DNA of 64,000 nt from Haematobia irritans. Lineage: Eukaryota; Arthropoda; Insecta; Diptera; Muscidae. Position 1 is the first letter of the stretch; each line of letters starts with the position of its first letter. Positions 43,268-53,394 of the stretch are shown here, one piece after another. The translations under genes were made by a program, and so were the position numbers. Location of the stretch: positions 105,334,423-105,398,422 of the forward strand of contig NC_134398.1 of NCBI RefSeq assembly GCF_050003625.1, written 5' to 3'. The notes under the pieces are model-generated. The model ran no database searches. It was given only the letters and a program-made list of their open reading frames with translations, and was not told the DNA's origin.

Positions 43268-43605
43268 GGCGCAATGAATACATTTTTTGATTGAAATTTA
43301 TTGCCAATATTAATTAATAATTTAATTGAATCAATCAAAGGTTGATTGATTTTTGTCGCGAAATTAATTAAAATTTTAATTGATTCAATTAAAACTGTAA
43401 TTGCATTTTATGTCAAAAACCAATCACACTTTTAATTGATTCAATTGATCCGTGACAAAATTCAATTAAATTTTTAATTGCAAATCGTGTTGGTTTTCAA
43501 TCAAAACGGGTGATTGATACTATCATTTTCATGATTGAAGACATTCGATTAAAAAAATGATTGAATCCGCCATGTATACCCACAAACATTTTTTTTTGTG
43601 TATAT
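43268..43605. mobile_element. MITE family A copy 3
   Basis: AATTAATTTAATTGAATC-type units, CAATCAAAACGGGTGATTGA and a right end TTTTTTTTTGTGTATA like the other two copies. The left end is indistinct. Confidence 0.55.
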
Positions 43606-43608
43606 ACA

Positions 43609-43806
43609 TGGAACAACCAGTAGGTTTCAAGCCGGCTCAAGCCAACTCAAGCCGGGTTTGCAAACTCAATAAATCCATATACGGCTTAAAACAATCGGGA
43701 AGAGTATGGAATGACACCTTTAACGAAGAAGAATGTGTACGGGGAGATGTGAATCAATGCGTATATCGAAAGCCAAAAATAAACATGAGGATTTATATAG
43801 CAATAT
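43609..43806 (+). pseudogene. Ty1/copia reverse transcriptase fragment (central)
   Basis: MEQPVGF, VCKLNKSIYGLKQSGRVWN and DVNQCVYRK are the copia RT block before the catalytic YVDD, which is missing. A short Ala/Gln/Ser-rich stretch has replaced the usual acidic loop. It is bordered by a family A MITE on the left and a family T element at 43812 on the right. Confidence 0.85.
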
Positions 43807-44375
43807 AGGTACACGGACGAAAAAGACTGTTTTTCATACGTTTGGGTGTAAAAATTATATGTTTGGAACTCAAATTTGTAAACACAATATTTGTAAGTGC
43901 AAGCATATAATGTTCATAAACTAGCATAACATGATTGGGACATATATGTTAATATGTTAGAACATATTATGTTTGGGACATAAAATGTTTGCTGGAAGTA
44001 AAATCATGAAAGTAACAAATTGGCGCCTTAAAAATATATATACACAAAGAAAATTCAATTAAAGATTGGAAAAATACTGTGTGTGAATATAAACAAGTAT
44101 AAATTTCCAAATTTGGAGTAAACATATATATGTTGTGATATAAGACCGCCAAAAATTGTATATGCTTAAAATGAGTATTCGGAGAGCAAATTCATTCGGA
44201 ACCAAGAGAAAAGACATTTGAAAAAAAGATCATGAGTTTTGTTTATCGTTTTCGCATTACGGGCACTTTTTTTTTGTTTAGTCAAAACAAATCGGAACGT
44301 AGGTCGAGTACGTCAACATATTCAAACAAAGGTAATTAAAGGGATCTTCATAAAAACTAACGAAAGGGCACTATA

Positions 44376-44943
44376 CACTGAAAAATAGCATGTCCAGTTC
44401 CAAAGATTGTGTCTCTATTTTAACAATTTTGGTATTGATTCCGAGCCAATGAAGCCGAGAATCCAAGTAAGGATACTTTTAAGACACAATTATCTTTTAA
44501 ATGTGGGTTTTGTGTATTTGACTCTATGAAGCAAATTTTATTTTTTCGCTTTTTCAGCTTTTTTCATATGCAATAAAAAAGTCCGTTGAAAACAAGACGT
44601 CCAGTAGAAATTATGCTATGTTTCAAGTAAAAAACGTCTTAAAAATAACATGTCCAGGTGCAAAAATGCAACAAATTTGAAGACAATTTCATCAGTTTTA
44701 AAGAATTTTTCTGAATTATTAAAGTCAAGTTGACCTTAGTTCAAAATTTTTTTCTTTCATGTTGATACCCATTTTCAAGTCACTTAATTATAAGGACAAC
44801 ACGACTTCATTAAAAAGTTTATCGACTTTTGAACATGGAAAAAAACTTTATATTAGAGAAATGCGTCGTCTAAGCTAAGCAAAATTTGTATTCTTATTTT
44901 AAGGACATGAAATCTTTGGCCTCACGACAATATTTTTTCAGTG
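44376..44943 (-). mobile_element. MITE family C, complete copy
   Basis: 568 bp, CACTGAAAAA...TTTTTTCAGTG, flanked by TA on both sides. The same locus in family T copy 1 (around 17573) is empty with a single TA, which proves the boundaries. It is of Tc1/mariner type by its TA duplication. No ORF. Confidence 0.88.
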
Positions 44944-45680
44944 TACTCTTTTTAGAGTTGTGACAGTAAAATGAAAACATTGGGAAACAGTGAAAAATTA
45001 AACAGTAAGATCTATAAAACAAAGATTAGTTCCTCTTTATTAATGAGTAATCCAAGAGGAGTTGACGGATTCTTCGAAAATAAAAGCGGGCATTGAGTTC
45101 GAGTTTTGCCGCTAAAATTATTTCTCATTTTAACGGCAAAACTCGAATCGGTAAACCCAGAATAACATTATAACTTTTTTAGGCAAATTGTATTATAACT
45201 TGGTGGGGCATGATCAGAAGCAACAATTGAATAAGTTTATTTTCTTTAGAATAAATTATTATAGAAAGCAAATAATTGTTCACACCAAAATAAATTTATG
45301 TCTTGGTTGTAAATTTATTGTTTGGAATTTAAATATAATGTGCTTTTGAATGGTTATCGTTAACTTTAGGATTCGATGGAAAAATATTTATATATATACT
45401 CGACTTCACATTCTTCCTTTGTAAGATTTTTTGAATTTCTTTGAAAATTTTTATTTTTGCAATAAAAAATAATATATGATTTGAACTCAGTCCATTTCGT
45501 TTATATCAAGCACTGTTGTTTTCTGACTTTAAGTCTTTTATAAGACACACTTTACAGTTTCGTAGTAAAAATTTAATATAGTAGTATGTAATGTTGAACA
45601 CCTTTTCGGGATATTCCGAACGTATCTGGAATATACTTAAAAAAATATATGTAAAAAAAAAAAAAAACAAAAAATGGTGT

Positions 45681-45750
45681 CGGTCGAAGCAGGGATCGAA
45701 CCCAGGACCCTTGGCATGCAAGGCGGACGTACCAACCACTGATCCACATA
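45681..45750 (-). other. tRNA-like head 1 of family T copy 2
   Basis: Minus strand: A box TGGATCAGTGG, B box GGTTCGATCCC, arm CCTTGCATGCCAAGG. This is the best-preserved head 1. Confidence 0.65.
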
Positions 45751-45856
45751 CAAATGTATGTTTATCAATGTTATGTTTGCATCGGCTCGTGGGCGCCGCA
45801 AGCTATGCTATATAAATATGACTTATAACGATAATTATCTCTTGATGACCATAGCA

Positions 45857-45926
45857 GCTACGTAGCCCAGTGGTTAGTATGCTAACTTACAAACTGTGTG
45901 GTCCGCTGTTCGAATCCCCGTCCGGC
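45857..45926 (+). other. tRNA-like head 2 of family T copy 2
   Basis: A box TAGCCCAGTGG and B box TGTTCGAATCC. Divergent from head 1, with 106 bp between them that include GGGCGCCGCAAGCTATGC. Confidence 0.65.
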
Positions 45927-46052
45927 AAAAGGTAAAATTTAAAAAAATTATAAAATTTAATAATTTCTTCTACAATGTTTGTATTACAGAAAAAGGTGCT
46001 ATGATCTAAAAAACTCGTGGAAGTGAGAAAAATATGAGGGAATATATAATTA

Positions 46053-46273
46053 AGCTGAATACTATGTCCAGTTTTCAAGCTGAAAACCAGCTTATTTTCA
46101 CGGTTACTTTTTTAATTAATTAATTTAGAAATATAAAATTATATGCAACCAATTCATTCGATCTTTTCCATCCATTATTTGGCAAGACTCGATCAAAATA
46201 TAATCGTCTTCATAAATATATTTGTACTTTTAATTTAGTGTTTTGGTGAAAAATCCGAAAATAGTACTCACCT
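46053..46273. mobile_element. Small Harbinger-like MITE in family T copy 2
   Basis: 221 bp with ends AGCTGAATACTATG and AATAGTACTCACCT, flanked by TTA on both sides. A 3-bp TWA duplication is characteristic of PIF/Harbinger elements. Family T copy 5 lacks it at this place (TGCCTAATTGTATG). Confidence 0.7.
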
Positions 46274-46490
46274 TTAGGCAGAAAAAAAATTGAGCACAAT
46301 CTTCTATGGGAGAAAATTCTTCTGAGCATATAATACTTTTGGGTTCAAAATGTTTACAAACATATTATATGTTCACATAATAACATATAGTTTTTTGGAA
46401 GACAACATTATTGAATTTGGATGGAAAAATACATAATGTTTGGAACTTAGACTACCCAAACATATTATATTGTTTAGACCAATATGCTTT

Positions 46491-47812
46491 CATAAATCAA
46501 AATCGAAGTTACATTTCCACTTACTCTAATAAGTTGATGAGAGACAAAGAGTGAGTTAATTTAGTACTCTTAGTTTCTCTTTATCACCAGGCGAAGGTGG
46601 ATCTCACTTTGATGAAGAGGCCTCTGCAACAGTGGGAACCGTTCGGGGGTGTAATGTTGATGTTGATTTTTTTCTTTGGTGTTATTAGTATGATGACATT
46701 TTTTAATAGCTGTAATTTGTTTATCACTTTTGTTCACCTATTCTATTTCTTATTTATTTATTTATTTAATATTTTTACTGTTGAAATTTTTTTAATTGAT
46801 ATTATGATTTTATTACGGAAATTCTGGTTAGTTTTACTTTTTCATTATTTTTTGGCGCGAATGAAACGGTCTTATGTATAGAAAATTGAAGACTGAATTT
46901 CAATTGTTGAAATTTACAACCAAAAGCGAGATCTTCGTTTGATGGATTTTTCGAATTACATATATACGATGTGAATGAAATATGTGAGAAAGTAGGATGG
47001 TGAAAGTTTAGATATGGAGACTTTTTTTAATTTACACCCAGTGAATCTTTATGATGTTTTTCGTCATATGACGCAGTTTATGAAAAATAATTGGTTTTTG
47101 AGAAAAAATTTGGATTACTTCTGTAATCACATGTTCATCATTGAATATTTAGTCCGTCTAAGCTGGAAAATTTTTTAGTTTTAATGCCGCTTTGAAAAAA
47201 CGATGATATCACTTTGATGGATCGTGGAAAAAGGAAGTATGATCGAACTCGTGTAGCTAAGTAAATTCATCGTTGTCAACCAGTATGCCTTGTCAAAATT
47301 TCGGATTTGTGATGCAAAGCTGCCAGATTTATAAAGTAAAGCTTAAAAGCAAAGCATCATAATTGAGCCAAGTAATGTTAAAGGGCCTATACACATGCTA
47401 TAAAATGATAAATTTATATGTATTTATAATTTGGGGAAACAAAATTCAGAAAAAAAATTAAAGTTTAATTTAGGAGATTTTCAGGATCTGAAGGTAAATT
47501 TAATTAAGTCATTTAATTCAAATCCGACGTGATTACCCCCACGAATAAGGTCTTCAGATAGGTGGGTAAGGAAACTTTTTAGAGGTATTAAAAATAAAAA
47601 TCATTATTACTGACTGAATGAACTGCTGCCAAAAATCGGCCAAATAGCTTCACCCCAATGGACATCCACCACACCCTTGCTGCCGGAATAAGGCTTTCCA
47701 CATATTTCAATGCTCAATTTAAACATGTACAATGATTCCCATCATTATGTGGCGCATTTTTGCAGAAAATAAACCTTTTACTAAGTTAACAAATTTGATG
47801 TGAATTAATTTC
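46491..47812. other. Unassigned AT-rich stretch
   Basis: About 1.3 kb without a recognised gene or repeat family. A 94-residue open frame at 46597-46881 starts with GTG, is composed of Phe/Ile/Leu as expected from T-rich DNA, and is not credited. Confidence 0.4.
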
Positions 47813-48177
47813 TACAATGAAAAAAATATTGTGGTGAGACCAAAGATTTCATGTCCTTAAAATACGAACGCGAATTTTGATTACCATAGCATTTGTGCAT
47901 TTTTCTTATATAAAGTTTTTTCCTTGTCCAAAAAGTCGTCAAACTTGCCAGTGAAGTCGTTTTGTCCTTATAGTATTTCGACTTAAAAATGGGTATCTTT
48001 ATATGTAAGAAAATTTTGTTGGACTAAGGTCAATTTTGAAAAATTCTACAAAATTAATGAATTCGTCTTTAAATTTGTGAACTTTTTGTATCTTGATCAC
48101 AAACATAGAAGATGTTTTTAATACTTTATTTTAAATACATAGAAGTAAATAGAATAATTTCTACTTGAAGTCGAGTA
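47813..48177 (+). mobile_element. MITE family C, partial copy
   Basis: ACAATGAAAAAAATATTGTG to AATAATTTCTACTTGAAGTCG matches the family C left half. It abuts family T copy 3. Confidence 0.6.
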
Positions 48178-48893
48178 CACTGTTAGAAAAATTTGTTTTT
48201 CATATGTTCCGATATAAACAAAATGTGTTTCGGGCACAATTTTTAAACACAATATATTTAAGTGCAAACATGTAATGTTCCTAAACTAACACTAAGTGTT
48301 TGGGACACATATGTTAATATGTTAGAATATATTATGTTTGGGGCATGAATGTTTTATAAAAATAATATGTGTGAATGTAAACATATATAAATTTACAAAT
48401 TTCGAGTAAACATATATATGTTGTGATATTTTATTCAGAGAGCGACAGAGAGAGAGAGAGAGTATAGAGAAAGAAATAGAGATGGAAACCGGGAGGGTTG
48501 ACGAAAGATATCAACATAACACAGCGAGAGAATGAAAAGAGAGCAATTTCTGTGAAACCGCTTGTATGTTGTTTCGGAAAACTGTTTTATAAGGCCAAAA
48601 ATTTGATATGCTTAAGTCTAAATATTATTTAATTCGAATATTAGAATGAGTATTCGGAGTTAAGAGAATAGACATTCGGAACCAAGAGAATGGACATTTG
48701 AAAAAGAAACACCATGTGTTTTCGTCTTGAGAGCAGCATTTTATGTATGTGTGGACATGTGTTTTGTTTATCATTTTGGCATTATGGGCACAATTTTTTT
48801 TTCTTGGTTCGTTAAAAGAAATCGGAACGTATGCTAATAATATAATGTTAAATAATGTTATGTTTGCATGGGCTGGTGGGCGCTGCAAACTAT

Positions 48894-49465
48894 CCCAGCA
48901 AAAAATTTTGAAGTTCTTCTTAAGGCACAACTTTAAAAGCACTTCCAAAAATGTCCTCCCAAAGATGTTCTTTATTTTAACTGCACAAGGAGTTCATTTG
49001 AGTCACTTTTTTATAACTCGATTTTTTCATATTTTTAATGGGAAATTTAAAATTTTATTGTTTCAAATGGGTTAGAAACAGATTAAAAATTAATAAAATA
49101 GTGCATATTATTTAAATTTTATCGAAAAAAATGCTAAATCCTTTCTAGAAAAATTGCGAATTTTTAAAAATATTTGATGTCAAACGTTCTAGACAAGCGT
49201 TATAATGCGTTAAAAATCATACAAAATTGTAAAAATTATTTATTTGTCAAAATATCACAAAATTTCTTTATTCACATCCAATTCACTGGATGCGCATCAC
49301 ACCTTAAGAAGTGATGCAAATTCAGTGCAACGGCAGTTGAAATGGAGGACTTCCATCCTATGACAAGCCCATGTTAAAATCATCGCTTCTGCGCCAATTT
49401 TGCACCACTTCCGAATCCAAAAAGAAAATTTTCACTACTTTTCTGGCGACGCTTTTTTGGCTGGG
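48894..49465. mobile_element. CCCAGC...GCTGGG MITE nested in family T copy 3
   Basis: 572 bp. Ends CCCAGCAAAAAATTTT and GCTTTTTTGGCTGGG. AT occurs on both sides (48892-48893, 49466-49467) where other family T copies read GCAAACTATGCTATATA without interruption. No ORF beyond chance. Confidence 0.75.
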
Positions 49466-49517
49466 ATGCTATATAAATGTAACTTATAACGATAATTGTC
49501 TATTGGTGACTATAACA

Positions 49518-49588
49518 GCTACGTAGCCCAGTGGTAGTGTGTTGGCTTACAAATTGCATGGTTCCCGGTTCGATTCTCCGTCCAGGCG
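49518..49588 (+). other. tRNA-like head 2 of family T copy 3
   Basis: A box TAGCCCAGTGG, B box GGTTCGATTCT, same layout as the other head 2 copies. Confidence 0.6.
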
Positions 49589-49895
49589 AAAGCTAAAATT
49601 TAAAAAAATATAAAATTGAATAATTTCTTCAACATTATTTATATTACAGAAAAAGGTGCCAAAAACTAAAAATTTCGTGGAAGTGAAAATTAAGTGAGGG
49701 AATGAGCACAATCTTCTTGGGGAGAAAATTCTTCCAAGCATATAATATTTTTGGGCTCAAAATGCTTCCAAACATATAATATGTTCACATAAAACAAACA
49801 TAATAATGTTTCGGCAATATCCAATAATATATGTGCTTCCTGCAAAATATGTTTGGAACATATGTTAGAAAAGCGATTTTTTTTTTGAGGGTGTA

Positions 49896-50957
49896 TGAAT
49901 TTGGAAATGTAATTGTCGTTATCACGTTTTTAAAGGACTTTGATAAATTCAAATTTGACTCGGAATCAAATCACTAGCGTAAAAACAAAAACCGCATGCT
50001 TTTTTTCAGTGTATGCAAGAAAAGTGAATAAATCTGCAGATTGTGAATTGAATGGAATTACATTTACGAAAATTGGGCAACAATAGGTTTGTTTGCGTAA
50101 TTCTTCTATAAAAGAAAAGAAAATGTTGGTTAATTTCAGAGAATTTAGATTATTTTAGAAAGCTTTTACTAAATAGTATTAGAAACGCTAACATCACAAA
50201 AATAAGTAAATATTTTTCGACAAATTCAAGAAAATTTATTAGACATAACTTTTTTCACTTGTTAAAGAAAATTTTGTAGTTTGAAGGGAAAAATTTGGAG
50301 TTCAAAATGGCAAGAATGTCTTTCGTGCCATACGAAGTTCAAGATGGGCTCATTTGTAGTAAATTTTATAAATTTAGAGAAATGATTAACTATTTTCTTA
50401 GAGGTACGAATTTAGTATATCTTTATTCTTCATTTGTGTATAATATTCCCCTTTTTTGTTTATTTATCTAACGTACGCAAAAAATTATTAGAGTAAAGGA
50501 AACTATTTCCAAACAAAATAATTCCATGAACTAAAATAAAGTTAAATTGGCTTTAATGAAATAGAGGGTTCACTTTTTTGGAATGTTAAACGATTTCGAT
50601 GTAAACGAAGGACTTCCAAAATAAGTTTTGGGCTTTTTTCAAGCTTTTGATCTGTAATCCAAAGATGAATGTCTCAATTAATTTAAAGATTATTTCTTTA
50701 AATAAAAAATAGTTTTCTTCACTTTAAAGAAACTGCTTACTTTAAAGACATACAACTTTAATGAAGATACGCAAAATTTTCAAGATTCGTATCCTCAATT
50801 TAAATAAAACAATTCTTAAGGCAAGGATTATAAACTTTCTTTTAATTAAAATTAACTGCACACTTTTTTGTGTGTGAAAAAGTCTAAGGTGATTTTCATG
50901 TTGGCGAAAACTGCAAATTGCCAATATTTGTTAGACTATAGCATAACACAATGAGTA
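49896..50957. other. Non-coding stretch with a MITE-C end
   Basis: 49924-50014 carries a MITE-C right end (CGCATGCTTTTTTTCAGTG). The remaining 940 bp are AT-rich and show no gene. Confidence 0.45.
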
Positions 50958-51443
50958 CACCCTCAAAAAAATCGCTTCTGAAACATATACTCCAAACACA
51001 TTTTGCTTCAAGCATATGTATTTTCAAGATTGGTCTAAACAAAATATTGTTTGTAGTGTTCAAGCATATAATGTTTCTCCTTAGGGCATACACTGGTAGT
51101 AAAAATTTTAATGAAATTTTCTTTGTGTGGATATATTTTTAAGGCGCCGATTGGTTACATCCATTATTTTACTTTCAGCATACTCTCTAGGTCTCTCTTT
51201 CTAAACACCTATATGTTTATAGGCTATTTCCAAATATGTTTGCATCTAAGCATATTATATTTACAACCATTTTATCTCCCAAACATAATATGTTCTAACA
51301 TATTAACATATATGTCCCAAACATGTTATGCTAGTTTATGAACATTATATGCTTGCTCTTAAAAATATTGTGTTAAAAATTTTGAGTTCCAAACATATAA
51401 TTTTTACACACAAACATATGAAAAACAGTCTTTTTCCTCCGTG
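50958..51443 (+). mobile_element. Complete short family T element (MITE form)
   Basis: 486 bp, L terminus CACCCTCAAAAAAATCGC and R terminus CTTTTTCCTCCGTG, flanked by TA (50956-50957, 51444-51445). It consists only of the two end regions, without the tRNA-like heads. An ordinary internal-deletion derivative. Confidence 0.75.
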
Positions 51444-51445
51444 TA

Positions 51446-51889
51446 GATACGACGGTCTCGCAAACATTTTTTCTCACTCATTTCAATATTTATGTTTTTT
51501 AAAACCTAATCATTAACATAACATAAATCATAAACAAATATATACGGCCGAATCTTATGTACCCTTCACAATGGATTGCGTACAAAATTCTACTAGACTG
51601 GTATCCACAATCGAAGAAGTTTTAAGGCATCTTAAAATTTCTTAACATTGTCTTTTAAATTGTAAGGTAGCCCATTTGGAATCTATGTTGGATAAACCAC
51701 TTTAGTTCTTGATCGTTTTATATAGAGGAGTCTATAAATAATTATTAACCGACATGAACCAATTTGCGCATGGTAACCTAGCAAAAACAGAACTTCCACA
51801 AAAGTACTCGTAGATTGGATCCCCAACTTGTGAACCGAAAGTAGTGCAAACTCGGATTATCTTCAATAAATTTTACATGGACTTGCCAT
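51446..51889. other. Unassigned non-coding stretch
   Basis: No gene or repeat recognised. Confidence 0.4.
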
Positions 51890-52350
51890 AAGACCGAAGT
51901 AATCCGTTTTTTTTCGCCAGTTTTACTTTTTGTTTTTATCAATATTTTTTATTACACTATTATCTAATTTTTATAAATTGAAAAATTTTTCGCCTACACC
52001 AGGTATTGAACCTGGGACTGTTGACCTTAGCACACTCAGCCACAAAAGCCATTGAACACGAAGCATCGAAACGTCAACACAAATGTTTGTGATAGGATAC
52101 TAAAATGATACTGAGGCGTAAATAAATACTTTTAAATACTTCCCGCAATGTTCTTTATTAGTATGAATGAAAAACTAAAGAACGCAGGTTCAAATTTGAC
52201 CAGTGGGGAATTTTTTATTAAATATTTTTCTAAAATATTATTTTTTATAACATTTCTCGTTTTTATTTTGTTATATGCGGAACATATATTTGTATTAAAA
52301 TATTTTTTTCCATTTAAATTCAACAAAAAATTCTCATAATTTGCAAATCT
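51890..52350. repeat. Family S repeat, uninterrupted copy
   Basis: Contains the site CCTTAGCACACTCAGCCAC (52025-52043) that LINE copy Z occupies in the other copy. A minus-strand tRNA-like segment lies at 51991-52050 (A-box-like TGGCTGAGTGT, B box GGTTCAATACC). A possible second, plus-strand B box GGTTCAAATTT lies near 52187. Confidence 0.7.
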
Positions 52351-52420
52351 TCGCAAAAGATCTTCAATGGAAGTGAAATTTTTAATTAATTTGTTTATGT
52401 TATTTTTTTAAATATAAGCA

Positions 52421-53394
52421 CAGTGCAGGATATCGAACAAACCGTGGAGCGGATTTCAAAGGCCTTCAACATCTCACTGAAATCTGCATACCCTAGAGGA
52501 AAGTCAAGGGGTCAAAATCGACCGCCATGGTCGCCATGGATGTATCAACTTAGCATACGTTGTAGGAAAGTGGAGGGAAACAAAAGTTATTTTCATACCT
52601 ATAGCCTAGTACTAAGATCACGTTTTCGCATGAAAAAGTGTTATACTCCATAAAAAACGTTAACGCGGCATAAGGTAAGTATTATGTTCGCTTTTCGCGT
52701 TGAAATTTTCGCGGTTACTTTATTAAAACTGTTCAATATAAAGCAGATAAATTAACTCAATTGATGTGCAATTTCTTGTTCCTCTAGATTTCGGCAAGAC
52801 TTTACAGGAATGTGTCTGTTTTCATTTATAATTTTGGTTATTTCAGGAAAAGTAATCGCGAAAATAAAGTGATTTTCAACTCGAAAACCGAACATAGTAC
52901 ACACCTATAAATGCGAAATCTTTGTTTTGAGCATTTTAAAGCACATATTTATACAACCCTGAATTTTTCGCACGAAAAAATAGGCAGGCATATTATTTCG
53001 CATAAATAAGGTAAGGTTTGAGACACTATTTACAGAGATAGATGAAGATATTCGTTTTTCGCAGAACCGAACCTAGTAGTAAGAATATAGCGGTAAAAGC
53101 TTCCTACTCGAGTGCGAAGGACAGAACTAGTCATGTACCGCACAAAACGGTTAAGCGCATCTCCTTAGGGGGTATGAGTGTGTAAAATACCTTGAGGTTA
53201 TTTTGGACAGGAAGCTGAACTTTTAGCTTAATATTGAAGAAAGGACGAAAAAGCCATGGTAGCTCTGTACTCGTGCAAAAAGGCAATAGGAAAAAAGTGG
53301 AGACTGCAACCGAAAATTGTGCATTGGCTATACACGGCAGTGGTTAGACCTTTAACGCTATATGGTGTTGTGGTCTGGAGGCCGGCCTATATGT
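52421..53394 (+). mobile_element. LINE fragments interrupted by a MITE
   Basis: 52421-52605 and 53086-53394 are LINE ORF2 pieces (VERISKAFNISLKSA; SYSSAKD-type and thumb sequence) with internal deletions. The 480-bp insert between them contains an inner element (52673-52906) with ends AGGTAAGTATTATG and ATAGTACACACCT, similar to the Harbinger-like MITE at 46053. Confidence 0.65.

Larger units (their letters stand above)
43812..46490 (-). mobile_element. Family T copy 2, with tRNA-like heads and two nested MITEs
   Basis: The R terminus CACGGACGAAAAAGACTG follows TA at 43810-43811. The block order is the reverse of copies 1 and 5. It carries a complete MITE-C (44376-44943), both tRNA-like heads, and a small Harbinger-like MITE (46053-46273). 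The L terminus is lost near 46490. No coding frame. Confidence 0.65.
48178..49893 (-). mobile_element. Family T copy 3, both termini present
   Basis: CACTGTTAGAAAAATTTG...AAGCGATTTTTTTTTTGAGGGTG flanked by TA at 48176-48177 and 49894-49895. It includes an (AG)n stretch near 48430 and one tRNA-like head 2. Head 1 and surrounding blocks have been lost. A CCCAGC MITE is nested inside. Because both ends and flanks survive, it defines the family as CA...TG with a TA target. Confidence 0.7.

Noticed and set aside
46597..46881. 94-residue hydrophobic open frame
   Set aside because: It starts with GTG, its Phe/Ile/Leu content is what T-rich DNA gives, and no domain or splice context supports it.
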